Shown one piece after another: positions 38,601-45,470 of a stretch of DNA of 60,390 nt. The DNA comes from an uncultured Bacteroidales bacterium (GTDB lineage Bacteria; Bacteroidota; Bacteroidia; Bacteroidales; UBA4417), in NCBI GenBank assembly GCA_903913645.1, contig CAIWMA010000231.1:1-60390 (forward strand), written 5' to 3'. The position numbers and the translations under genes were made by a program. Below the pieces are notes generated by a model that was not told the origin of the DNA, searched no databases, and was given only the letters and a program-made list of their open reading frames with translations. Position 1 is the first letter of the stretch. Each line of letters begins with the position of its first letter.

Positions 38601-39151
38601 TTTAACAATGCTTTACTTTTGTTGTTCAGGTAACTATTGCCACTGTCATCAAACACTATTTTGCTGCTTCCTGTGCCTGAAGCGGCATAGGCAGAGAGCC
38701 AGAGCACATTGCCATCAGCATCCAATTTGGCAATAAATGCATTGTTTGTTGCATCAGATGCTATTGAGCTGCTACCCGACGAAATTGTGCCTGCAAAAGC
38801 GCCAACAACATAAATATTATGATTGGCATCCACTTGCATAGCTTCTGGTTTTACGTTTCCGTGTTCCATTCCATCAATCTGTTTTACCCATGCAACTGTA
38901 CCGGAACTGCTTAATTTAGTAAGGAATAAATCGGTTTGCCCGATACTGTTGTAAATAGTGTTATTAAACGTAATAGGTCCGCTGAAATAAGCTGCCAAAT
39001 ATACATTGTCGCCATCGGCGGCAACAACCCTTCCGGCTGGGAAGGCGTATGAGGTAGCTTGTAATACCCGCGTCCAGTCAGGTTCGGTTTGTGCGTTTAC
39101 CGTAATACCCGTAATTGTGAATGCAATAAGAAGTAGAAATAAATTTCTCAT
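35684..39151 (-). CDS. T9SS-secreted beta-propeller protein with BACON domain
   Basis: A 1155-residue extracellular protein. A signal peptide (MRNLFLLLIAFTITGITVNA) is followed by many SBBP-like repeats of the form 'ITLxKxDxxGxxxWa' (WVKQIDG, FIAKLDADGNVLWLSA, FIIKLDAAGNCLWASG, FVTKYNNDGAIQWLKT), forecasting one or two beta-propellers. Residues about 250-365 break the pattern with a module (TGTRTFDLTKTVTG, GVNKYDPVTKAFTLNYSYTVG) known from Bacteroidota surface lipoproteins. A BACON-type domain lies near 1005-1080 (SNWIATSNQQWLTISS). The C terminus is a type A T9SS sorting domain (YPNPATNSLYLNS to QKFIKQ). The ligand is unknown. Confidence 0.88.
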   Translation of the reverse strand: MRNLFLLLIAFTITGITVNAQTEPDWTRVLQATSYAFPAGRVVAADGDNVYLAAYFSGPITFNNTIYNSIGQTDLFLTKLSSSGTVAWVKQIDGMEHGNVKPEAMQVDANHNIYVVGAFAGTISSGSSSIASDATNNAFIAKLDADGNVLWLSAYAASGTGSSKIVFDDSGNSYLNNKSKALLKFNSSGVKEWEQNYPDRTLHAIGVFGPHLFIGGALQSGTTTFGKFDLACANAYNTGFMARADLDGIYNNTLIAGNSNSTKEGSYHAVGTLIHPTTGTRTFDLTKTVTGTEENVLSTSVGDLSATSGTLILSINPDNTVSISGAYSTYPVTQSGVNKYDPVTKAFTLNYSYTVGTGTRLISEVLTQSSTYNAGDGSSIADFAIDNAGTILVTGAYTKVLKLDTITTTNPSASHYTYIAKCDSNFVFAWVKSSDAIALTREMYAYRLFQDNSNNIYEYGISNYGATTFNFGSISVPQQSQFLFKFDENGVAVNGYGFQYTSVNRTVVTPNGKIIATLPVLQDEIAQTGNFKLIQYNNNLSADWDIGSSNHQAGNNYINYVKHDNLGNTYVQAYVQGFSNFFGTVINSNQGSTVNFKLDKSGNTLWVDQINDLLPNAVIYGPKFTLDKGNNLLTSGRFNTTVKVGLQDFTNSDTFDDSYIVKYSSTGEVLWAIQLATEGNHCIYGIATDKTGNVIVSGEFKNLLSVGNKTIDAGTSDGVFIIKLDAAGNCLWASGYPVADVVYSAMVSTDAEDNIYLAGEMYNSTTSQLVFGTATAAQTNNDAGTVLVKINPDGTPLWAFTYGGVAGNSSIADGWPVDIKTDSAGNSYLYGSCKNNATFGSTTLTNPIGNAFSFYLTKINSDGGVVWADAVYKNTFSYNYGDWLDLDKKGNIYAGGYINGNYVIQGIAHQSVGQYDIFVTKYNNDGAIQWLKTLPNNQGDNTGSLSVFDDDILSISVNWATALTLQNFDPPYKGYLTAIIATLGVLESSPNTLFVDASDGSKTTFSFISNSNWIATSNQQWLTISSNSGTGDGLLTFTASENTTGEARTAIVTITFLNTKAPSITLTIIQDANTTGIKDMKKNQNLVYPNPATNSLYLNSEVQDALIYIYDSKGKMVVNKQVNTSDVNIGSLRNGIYTIRIASKSGIKTQKFIKQ

Positions 39152-39457
39152 TTTGAATAAATTATTTGTTTAACATGAATTGGATTAAATGTTAGCAAAC
39201 TATTCCCTAAGATTATCTTTTAGTTCGATACATGCTAACGTTTGAATAAACTCAGCAATTGAGGTATTCCTAGCTTTAAAAATGAAAAATGGAGCAGTAA
39301 TTTATAGCTGCATGAAATATACAAAAATTATAAATAAATAGATATGACTTTTGAAAATTATTATTCTCATCAGGTTTAAAGGTAATTTTCTTTTCTCAAT
39401 GTAGCCTTACATAAAGTTACTTTGACACTTGATTTGAATTTTGATTTGTAATACAAA
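39152..39457. other. AT-rich intergenic region, nothing recognised
   Basis: 306 bases between the start of the propeller gene and the end of the RsmI-like gene (both minus strand). No complete TAnnTTTG promoter was found. A 7-base inverted repeat GTTAGCA (39191-39197) / TGCTAAC (39233-39239) lies 40-90 bases before the propeller ATG and could be regulatory, but is too short to call. Confidence 0.5.
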
Positions 39458-40168
39458 CTAACCGTTTCCCAGCAAAAACACCGCTGGCCTTTTATGTAAT
39501 TCCGGTTTCTGCCTTTTCCATTCATTAATAGGCATACTTCTTATCCATTCGGTTTCGAGTGTAAGATCGGCTGCAATACAGAGTGTTAAAGATGAATTAC
39601 AGGTTTTTACTATACTTTCCAGCATTTGCAAATTGCGATACGGTGTTTCGATAAAAATCTGAGTTTGATTTCCTTTTAACACGGCATGTTCCAGTTCCCG
39701 AAGTGCTTTTATCCGTTCGTCAGGTTTTACGGGCAGGTAACCGTGAAAAACAAAATTCTGTCCATTTAATCCGGAGGCCATTAAAGCAAGCATTATTGAG
39801 GAAGGACCGGTAAGCGGAATCACCCTTAAGCCTTTACCATGAGCCAGCCGGACAGCAATGTTTCCGGGATCGGCAATACAAGGCAAACCGGCTTCGCTTA
39901 ATAGTCCAACATCCTGGCCGTTCATTGCATTTATAAGCATGCCGGCGGCTTCTTCATCAGGCGTATGCTCATTTAACATATAAAAGGTAACAGTTTCAAA
40001 ATCTTTCAGATAGCCTGCTTTCCGCAAAAACCTTCGGGCTGTGCGAAGTTCCTCCACAATGAAAGTATCGATTTTCTGAAGAACCTGCAGATTATAGGCT
40101 GGCAAGGCAGCGTCGAAACCGGTTTCTCCGAGCGGTGTTGGAATAAGGTAGAGGTTTCCTTTGTTCAT
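39458..40168 (-). CDS. RsmI-like SAM-dependent methyltransferase (tetrapyrrole methylase fold)
   Basis: A 236-residue tetrapyrrole-methylase-fold protein related to 16S rRNA 2'-O-methyltransferase RsmI. Features: GNLYLIPTPLGE near the start, LLSEAGLPCIADPG (the conserved Gly/Asp SAM loop), PLTGPSSIMLALMASG and FHGYLPVKP. It is shorter than E. coli RsmI, as is common for the second paralogue in Bacteroidota, so its target may not be rRNA. It is the third gene of a minus-strand run with the phosphatase and dehydratase genes. Confidence 0.85.
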   Translation of the reverse strand: MNKGNLYLIPTPLGETGFDAALPAYNLQVLQKIDTFIVEELRTARRFLRKAGYLKDFETVTFYMLNEHTPDEEAAGMLINAMNGQDVGLLSEAGLPCIADPGNIAVRLAHGKGLRVIPLTGPSSIMLALMASGLNGQNFVFHGYLPVKPDERIKALRELEHAVLKGNQTQIFIETPYRNLQMLESIVKTCNSSLTLCIAADLTLETEWIRSMPINEWKRQKPELHKRPAVFLLGNG

Positions 40169-40248
40169 GGTTTGTATAGAGTAAAAGCGGAATTTTTGGT
40201 TTTTGAATATGAATATGAATTTTGATTTGGTTCCCCAACCCCCAACCC

Positions 40249-41205
40249 CTATTTCCAGGGAAGATGCATCAGATCCACATTTCCGCCCGAAATAATAATG
40301 CCGATCCGTTGCCCATCAAATCGTTGTTTGTGTTTCAAAACAATGGCTAAAGCTACAGCGGATGAAGGCTCAATTATTATCTTCATTCGTTCCCAAACCA
40401 GTTTCATTGCTTCGATAGTATCCTGGTCATTTACAGTTAAAATGTCGCTGACTAATCGCTGGATAATCGGGAAAGTTAGGCTGCCAAGTGAAGTCCGCAG
40501 TCCATCGGCAATAGTATCAGGATTAACTGACGGGATAAACTTTTTTTGATAAAACGATTGGTATGCATCGTCGGCACCCGAAGGTTCTGCTGCAATCACT
40601 TTAATTGAAGGTGAAAAATAGTGTGCCGACAGTGCGGTTCCACTAAGCAGGCCGCCTCCGCCTACAGGAGCAATAATTGTGTCAAGATCAGAAATATCTT
40701 CTATAAGTTCAAGAGCAGCAGTTGCCTGGCCTGTAATTACAGCGTAATTATTGTAAGGATGTATTTCGAAAGCATTGGTTTCGTTGAGTACTTCGTTCAG
40801 TTTTTCTTCGCGGGCTTCGAGGGTTGGTATACAGAATGTAATTTGCCCACCGTATGTTTTTACAGCAGCTACTTTAACTTTCGATGAGTTTTCGGGCATA
40901 ACAATGTAAGCCGGAATATTCTTAAGCTGGGCAGCCCGGGCAAGTGCTGCGGCATGATTGCCTGATGAATGTGTAGCCACACCTTGATTAATATCGAGCT
41001 GGTTAATACTGAATACGGCATTTAAAGCCCCACGCGATTTAAAGGCCCCTGCTTTTTGTAAATTTTCGCATTTGAAGAAAATTTTGGCTCCGGCAATTTC
41101 ATCTATCGCTCTGCTGGTTAATACCGGAGTATGATGGATATAAGGCTGTATGCGTTTGGCTGACTCTAAAATATCTTCTTTCCTAGGTTCGTGGTTGGTA
41201 TCCAT
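40249..41205 (-). CDS. Threonine/serine dehydratase (PLP-dependent)
   Basis: A fold-type II PLP enzyme: the PLP lysine is Lys56 in KAGAFKSRGA, then SGNHAAALARAA and the phosphate-binding loop GGGGLLSG. With 318 residues and no ACT domain, it is the short catabolic or serine racemase-like form rather than biosynthetic IlvA. It probably deaminates threonine or serine; racemase activity cannot be excluded. Its ATG directly abuts the stop of the upstream phosphatase gene (TAAATG) and is preceded by GGAGG, implying coupled translation. Confidence 0.88.
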   Translation of the reverse strand: MDTNHEPRKEDILESAKRIQPYIHHTPVLTSRAIDEIAGAKIFFKCENLQKAGAFKSRGALNAVFSINQLDINQGVATHSSGNHAAALARAAQLKNIPAYIVMPENSSKVKVAAVKTYGGQITFCIPTLEAREEKLNEVLNETNAFEIHPYNNYAVITGQATAALELIEDISDLDTIIAPVGGGGLLSGTALSAHYFSPSIKVIAAEPSGADDAYQSFYQKKFIPSVNPDTIADGLRTSLGSLTFPIIQRLVSDILTVNDQDTIEAMKLVWERMKIIIEPSSAVALAIVLKHKQRFDGQRIGIIISGGNVDLMHLPWK

Positions 41206-41685
41206 TTATTTTCCTCCATTCCTTAATTGCAGCGCGATCAGTTCAATGGCACTATCAAGCAATTGGTAGGTTCGTTCAAATCCCTGCTCGCCTCCATAAT
41301 AGGGATCAGGAACTGGTTTGTTGCTGCCAGGATATGAAATATTTAATATGTAATCCACCTTCTTTAAGTATGTACTGTTTATAGCTGCGGATTTCACATC
41401 ATTAAAGTTGCCATTGTCCATTACATATATTCTATCGAATTCTTCAAAATCTGATTCTCTGAAAAGCCGTGAACGTTGGCTTGAAATATCAATTCCATGT
41501 TGTTTCATTGTTCTTGCAGCCCTGAAATCTGGAGCATCACCTGTATGAAATGGTTCGAATCCGGCCGAATCGACTTCCGCATGAAGTTTGTATTTTTCAA
41601 TTTTTGCCAGCAATATTCCTTCAGCCATTGGCGAACGGCAAATATTGCCAAGGCATACCATCAGTATTTTCACTGGCTGCGCCAT
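41206..41685 (-). CDS. Low-molecular-weight protein tyrosine phosphatase
   Basis: A 159-residue cytoplasmic phosphatase. The N-terminal P-loop is VCLGNICRSPMAEG (CX5R, Cys11 and Arg17), and the general-acid motif is PDPYYGG. The length is typical of the family. It is the first gene of a likely three-gene unit (phosphatase, dehydratase, methylase) with its own -7 element. A regulatory link to capsule or other tyrosine kinases is known for the family but none is encoded nearby. Confidence 0.93.
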   Translation of the reverse strand: MAQPVKILMVCLGNICRSPMAEGILLAKIEKYKLHAEVDSAGFEPFHTGDAPDFRAARTMKQHGIDISSQRSRLFRESDFEEFDRIYVMDNGNFNDVKSAAINSTYLKKVDYILNISYPGSNKPVPDPYYGGEQGFERTYQLLDSAIELIALQLRNGGK

Positions 41686-41724
41686 ATTTTAATAGTCTAG
41701 ATTTGATGTTTAAGAACCGTAACG

Positions 41725-41732
41725 CAAAAATA
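41725..41732 (-). promoter_or_regulatory. -7 element upstream of the tyrosine phosphatase gene
   Basis: On the minus strand TATTTTTG matches TAnnTTTG, 39 bases before the phosphatase ATG. No -33 element at normal spacing. Confidence 0.4.
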
Positions 41733-41812
41733 AGATTAAGTGTTCAATAAAATAGGAATATCTGAAGCCTTGAAAAGTAATTCCCTGTCAACCGCTAGTA
41801 GTATACTTAAAC

Positions 41813-41848
41813 CAAAAAGGAAGCTATGATACCACAACCTCCTTTTTG
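41813..41848 (-). terminator. Possible terminator of dnaA
   Basis: A 9-bp stem CAAAAAGGA/TCCTTTTTG with an 18-base loop lies 25 bases after the dnaA stop. On the minus strand the right arm ends CCTTTTTGGTTT. The loop is long, so the call is moderate. Confidence 0.45.
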
Positions 41849-41873
41849 TATTTTAAATTGATTCTTCTAATGC

Positions 41874-43331
41874 CTAGAATTTGATGCGTTTTTCAATTTC
41901 TTCCACATAGGTACGGAATTGCTTGTCGGTCTCAATAAGGTTATTGACGGTGCGGCAGGCATGAAGTACTGTTGCATGGTCCTTGTTGCCACAATGCAGA
42001 CCGATAGTCGCCAGCGAAGCCTTAGTGTGCTTCTTAGAGTAATACATAGCTAGCTGACGGGCCTGAACAATATCGCGCTTGCGGGTTTTGGAGTTTATGG
42101 CATCAACAGGAATGTCGAAGTAATCGCAAACAATCTTCTGGATAAAATCAATTGATATTTCGCGTGCAGTGTTTTTTACGAATTTATCAATCATTTGCCT
42201 TGCCAGGTCGATAGTGATGGCTTTCTTATTTAATGACGACTGTGCCATTAATGATATAAGCGCTCCTTCCAGCTCGCGTACATTGGTTGTAATGCTGTAA
42301 GCAAGGTATTCGAGAACCTCGTAAGGCATATCAATTCCGTCCTTATACAATCTCTTTTTCAGAATGGCAATACGTGTTTCCAGATCTGGCACCTGTAAAT
42401 CGGCTGCCAGTCCCCATTTGAACCTTGACAATAACCTTGGCTCCAAGCCCTTTAATTCAACAGGCGCTTTATCGCTGGTGAGAATAAGTTGTTTGCCTTT
42501 TTGATGCAGGTGGTTGAAAATATGAAAGAAAACATCCTGCGTTTTTTCTTTCCCCGAAAGGAAATGAATATCGTCAATGATCAGTACATCGATCATCTGG
42601 TAAAAGTGAACAAAATCATTCTGGTTATTACTACGAACTGAATCTATAAATTGTTGCGTAAACTGCTCAGTTGCAACATATAAAACAGTTTTCTCAGGGA
42701 AATTATTCTTTACCTGCAAACCTATGGCCTGGGCAAGGTGAGTTTTGCCTAAACCAACCGGGCTGTATAGAAATAAAGGGTTAAATGCTGTTTTGCCAGG
42801 GTTACATGCAACTGCATAACCAGCTGAACGGGCTAACCTGTTGCAGTCACCTTCAATAAAATTATCGAAAGAGTAAGATTCGTTCAGTTGCGATTGAACC
42901 TGGATCTTTTTCAGACCGGGAATTACAAAAGGATTAGGTATTTCTTTCGATTTCCCTGCATTTAAATCAATCGGCATTTGCACTGATGGATTTGTGGTAG
43001 CTTTCCGGTTACTTGTTGGAATTTTGATAGTGTATGGATCGGAAGTATAAGCACCTTCCATTACAATGCTGTATTCTAGCCTTCCGTTTGGACCCAGTTC
43101 GTTGCGAATGGTTTTCTTCAGAAGTGTAATGTAATGTTCTTCCAGCCATTCATAAAAAAACTGGCTCGGAACCTGGATGGTGAGAATATTGTTATCCAGT
43201 TTAATTGCTTTAATAGGAGAAAACCAGGTTTTGAAGCTTTGATAGTTGAGGTTGTCGCGGATTACTTTAAGGCAATTTTCCCAAACTTCCTGATGAAGTT
43301 CTTTAATTCCTTCAATTTCGTTGTATTGCAT
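41874..43331 (-). CDS. dnaA: Chromosomal replication initiator DnaA
   Basis: The AAA+ protein that opens the replication origin. Domain I (about 1-90, WENCLKVIRDNLNYQSFKTWF), a linker, the AAA+ domain with Walker A GLGKTHLAQ and Walker B LIIDDIHFLSGKE, and the DNA-binding domain IV ending with the signature GNKDHATVLHACRTV. The 485 residues are typical. It is flanked by the YigZ-like gene and the phosphatase, not by dnaN or recF. The 208-base upstream gap lacks an obvious cluster of DnaA boxes, so an origin here is not supported. Confidence 0.97.
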   Translation of the reverse strand: MQYNEIEGIKELHQEVWENCLKVIRDNLNYQSFKTWFSPIKAIKLDNNILTIQVPSQFFYEWLEEHYITLLKKTIRNELGPNGRLEYSIVMEGAYTSDPYTIKIPTSNRKATTNPSVQMPIDLNAGKSKEIPNPFVIPGLKKIQVQSQLNESYSFDNFIEGDCNRLARSAGYAVACNPGKTAFNPLFLYSPVGLGKTHLAQAIGLQVKNNFPEKTVLYVATEQFTQQFIDSVRSNNQNDFVHFYQMIDVLIIDDIHFLSGKEKTQDVFFHIFNHLHQKGKQLILTSDKAPVELKGLEPRLLSRFKWGLAADLQVPDLETRIAILKKRLYKDGIDMPYEVLEYLAYSITTNVRELEGALISLMAQSSLNKKAITIDLARQMIDKFVKNTAREISIDFIQKIVCDYFDIPVDAINSKTRKRDIVQARQLAMYYSKKHTKASLATIGLHCGNKDHATVLHACRTVNNLIETDKQFRTYVEEIEKRIKF

Positions 43332-43539
43332 GTTTACTCTTGGTTATTTTGGTCTTTAAATCAGCATCTTATCAGCTTAATAGCTAAAAACATCAATGAA
43401 AAATTGTGGTCAGTCATAAAAGTGTTCAAAAATCATCATAACAAAGTTCAAAAAAAAATTTTAATGATATTTGATTTTTAATATTTTAGTCGTATATGGC
43501 AAACTGCATTAAAAATTAGCCGGATTCCAGCTTAAAATG

Positions 43540-44154
43540 TTAAGAAATTGATAAGTATTTAATAATTAATTGGTTTACCTTCGAAAATTTGCCTACCACC
43601 CGCTCCGAATTGCTATGCCGGATTGCCAGCCGGATAACACATTTCATGCCAAACTCATTGTTAATAACTTCTAATATTTCATCTTTGATAATTTTCATCA
43701 CATCATTCATTACCTCATAGGGATACATAATTTCATAAGTTTCCTTTACAATTTTGGTCAAAATAGTTGAATTGCTTAATGCATCAAGTGCAGCTGTTTT
43801 ATATGCATTTATTAAACCCGGTACTCCGAGATTTGTTCCGCCATAATACCTCACAACTACAATCAGAGTATTGGTTAGGTCAGCCGAAAGCAGTTGCCCG
43901 TAAATCGGACGCCCTGCTGTTCCGGATGGTTCACCATCGTCATTTACGCGGTAAGCCGATTTATCGAATCCCAGAATGTAGGCATAACAATGGTGTGTTG
44001 CATCATAGTATTGCTTCCGTAACGCATCGAGTTGTTGCTTCACTTCCTGCTCGCTGGAGACCGGAATAGCAAATGCCAGAAATTTGCTCCCCTTTTTGCG
44101 GTAGGATCCCTGCGATGATTTTTCTATTGTTTTATATTCGTCGCTGAAAAGCAT
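43540..44154 (-). CDS. YigZ/IMPACT family protein
   Basis: A 204-residue UPF0029/IMPACT protein. The N-terminal impact domain contains SKFLAFAIPV, HHCYAYILG, DDGEPSGTAGRPI and VVRYYGGTNLGVPGLINAY, the hallmark of the family. The C-terminal half resembles the DUF1949 domain. Proposed roles concern translation regulation or nucleic acid binding; none is proven for bacteria. It precedes dnaA on the same strand. Confidence 0.93.
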   Translation of the reverse strand: MLFSDEYKTIEKSSQGSYRKKGSKFLAFAIPVSSEQEVKQQLDALRKQYYDATHHCYAYILGFDKSAYRVNDDGEPSGTAGRPIYGQLLSADLTNTLIVVVRYYGGTNLGVPGLINAYKTAALDALSNSTILTKIVKETYEIMYPYEVMNDVMKIIKDEILEVINNEFGMKCVIRLAIRHSNSERVVGKFSKVNQLIIKYLSIS

Positions 44155-44206
44155 CCGCTACTGAAAGTTCTGAAAATTGGATTGATTTTACCGATTCCGG
44201 TTTTTG

Positions 44207-44214
44207 CAAAGATA
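44207..44214 (-). promoter_or_regulatory. -7 element of the YigZ-like gene
   Basis: On the minus strand TATCTTTG matches TAnnTTTG, 52 bases before the ATG. Confidence 0.45.
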
Positions 44215-44287
44215 GGCAGACCGGAAGGTATTTCTGAATGTTTTGCCATATATTTTTCCAGCATCAGCATTACATCGATCATTTGTC

Positions 44288-44295
44288 TAATTTTG
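44288..44295 (+). promoter_or_regulatory. -7 element of the EamA transporter gene
   Basis: TAATTTTG matches TAnnTTTG, 23 bases before the ATG at 44319. It lies inside the longer open frame that starts at 44238, so transcription would begin after that codon; this decides for the downstream start. Confidence 0.45.
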
Positions 44296-44318
44296 ACCTC
44301 TTTATTATAATAAGGTAT

Positions 44319-45239
44319 ATGACATCACACCTGGGCGAATTTGCTGCTTTACTTACAACTCTATTCTGGACTATTACGGCTTTAGCATTTGAATCTGCCA
44401 GCAAACGGATTGGTTCCATGCATGTTAACCTGCTCAGGCTTGGTCTGGCAGCTATATTTCTCTCGGTGTTTTCCTATTTCTACAGGGGGCTTTTGCTGCC
44501 TTTAGATGCTGATCTCCATACCTGGACTTGGCTTGCAATTTCGGGCATTGTAGGTTTTATCATCGGAGATTATTGCCTGTTTAAAGCTTATGTTATAACA
44601 GGAGCAAGGGTTGCCATGCTGATGATGACACTTGCACCGGTTTTTGCAGCGTTCACTGCCTGGATCATGTTAGGCGAGGTAATGAGTGGGAAAAGCATGC
44701 TTGCAATGATTATTACCTTGGGCGGTATTGCCCTAGTAATTTTTACCCGTACAGAAAATTCTGAACCGAGCCTATCAAAGAGTAAAAGACGGTACTCAAT
44801 GTCCTATCCTGTAAAAGGTGTTATTCTGGGTATTATTGCTGCTGCCGGGCAAGGCATAGGGTTGGTGTTTAGTAAATATGGTATGAGGAATTATGATCCA
44901 TTTGCTGCATCACATATCAGGGTTATAACTGGTTTTATCGGCTTTGCTATTTTGTTTTTTGTTTTAGGGAAATGGAAAGAATTACCCACATCCTTCAGGA
45001 ATACCAAAGCCATGAAATGGCTTGTAGTCGGGTCCATATTTGGCCCATTTCTTGGTGTTTCATTTTCGCTGATGGCCGTTCAGCATACCAATGCCGGAAT
45101 TGCTCAGACTATAATGTCGCTTACGCCTGTATTTATTATTCCTCCTGCAGTTATATTTAATAAGGAGCGGGTTACTGTGCGCGAAATCATTGGGGCAGTT
45201 ATTGCGGTGTGTGGCGGTGTGCTGTTTTTTATCTGGTAA
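44319..45239 (+). CDS. EamA/DMT-family transporter
   Basis: An inner-membrane transporter with two EamA repeats, about ten membrane segments in 306 residues. The first repeat begins LGEFAALLTTLFWTITALAFE and the second GVILGIIAAAGQGIGLVFSKYG. The substrate is unknown (the drug/metabolite superfamily exports amino acids and other metabolites). I place the start at MTSHLGEF rather than the upstream 44238 codon, because the extra 27 residues are not transporter-like and a -7 element lies within them. Confidence 0.88.
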   Translation: MTSHLGEFAALLTTLFWTITALAFESASKRIGSMHVNLLRLGLAAIFLSVFSYFYRGLLLPLDADLHTWTWLAISGIVGFIIGDYCLFKAYVITGARVAMLMMTLAPVFAAFTAWIMLGEVMSGKSMLAMIITLGGIALVIFTRTENSEPSLSKSKRRYSMSYPVKGVILGIIAAAGQGIGLVFSKYGMRNYDPFAASHIRVITGFIGFAILFFVLGKWKELPTSFRNTKAMKWLVVGSIFGPFLGVSFSLMAVQHTNAGIAQTIMSLTPVFIIPPAVIFNKERVTVREIIGAVIAVCGGVLFFIW

Positions 45240-45264
45240 ATCTCACCTTTTGAAGTTCTTAACC

Positions 45265-45319
45265 TGAGACTTTTCTCAGATACTTTACACATAATTAAAA
45301 TCATGTGTAAAAAGTCTCA
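45265..45319. repeat. Nested inverted repeats after the EamA gene
   Basis: An outer pair TGAGACTTTT (45265-45274) / AAAAGTCTCA (45310-45319) encloses an inner pair TTTACACAT (45284-45292) / ATGTGTAAA (45303-45311). The two share two bases at their right arms. They may act as terminator or mRNA-end structure; there is no T-run. The structure ends eight bases before the conserved promoter block. Confidence 0.55.
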
Positions 45320-45326
45320 TAGCCCC

Positions 45327-45405
45327 TTTTCAAAGATTTTGTACATGTTACTTAAATATCATGTTTTCCCATGATGTTTGATGTATCATTATAGTTAGAT
45401 ATTTG
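45327..45405 (+). promoter_or_regulatory. Conserved promoter block A with palindromic operator
   Basis: 45327-45378 is 45/52 identical to 47723-47774. It contains ATCATG-TTTTCC-CATGAT (45358-45375), and a GATATTTG box (45398-45405) follows after 22 bases. The box differs from TAnnTTTG at its first base. If transcription starts near 45409, the palindrome centre is about -42, the position used by many CRP/FNR-type activators. It precedes the collagen-like gene by 65 bases. Confidence 0.6.
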
Positions 45406-45470
45406 CATACTACAATGCCTTAAACCAAAACTGAATGAACTAATTTTTTAACAATTAAAAACTCAGCATT

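Noticed and set aside
41540..41565. tRNA-like T-loop GGTTCGAATCC
   Set aside because: It lies within the well-supported tyrosine phosphatase gene; no acceptor stem or anticodon arm could be built around it.
43332..43539. Possible replication origin next to dnaA
   Set aside because: The gap is AT-rich, but I found no cluster of TTATCCACA-type boxes, and neighbouring genes are not dnaN/recF/gyrB.
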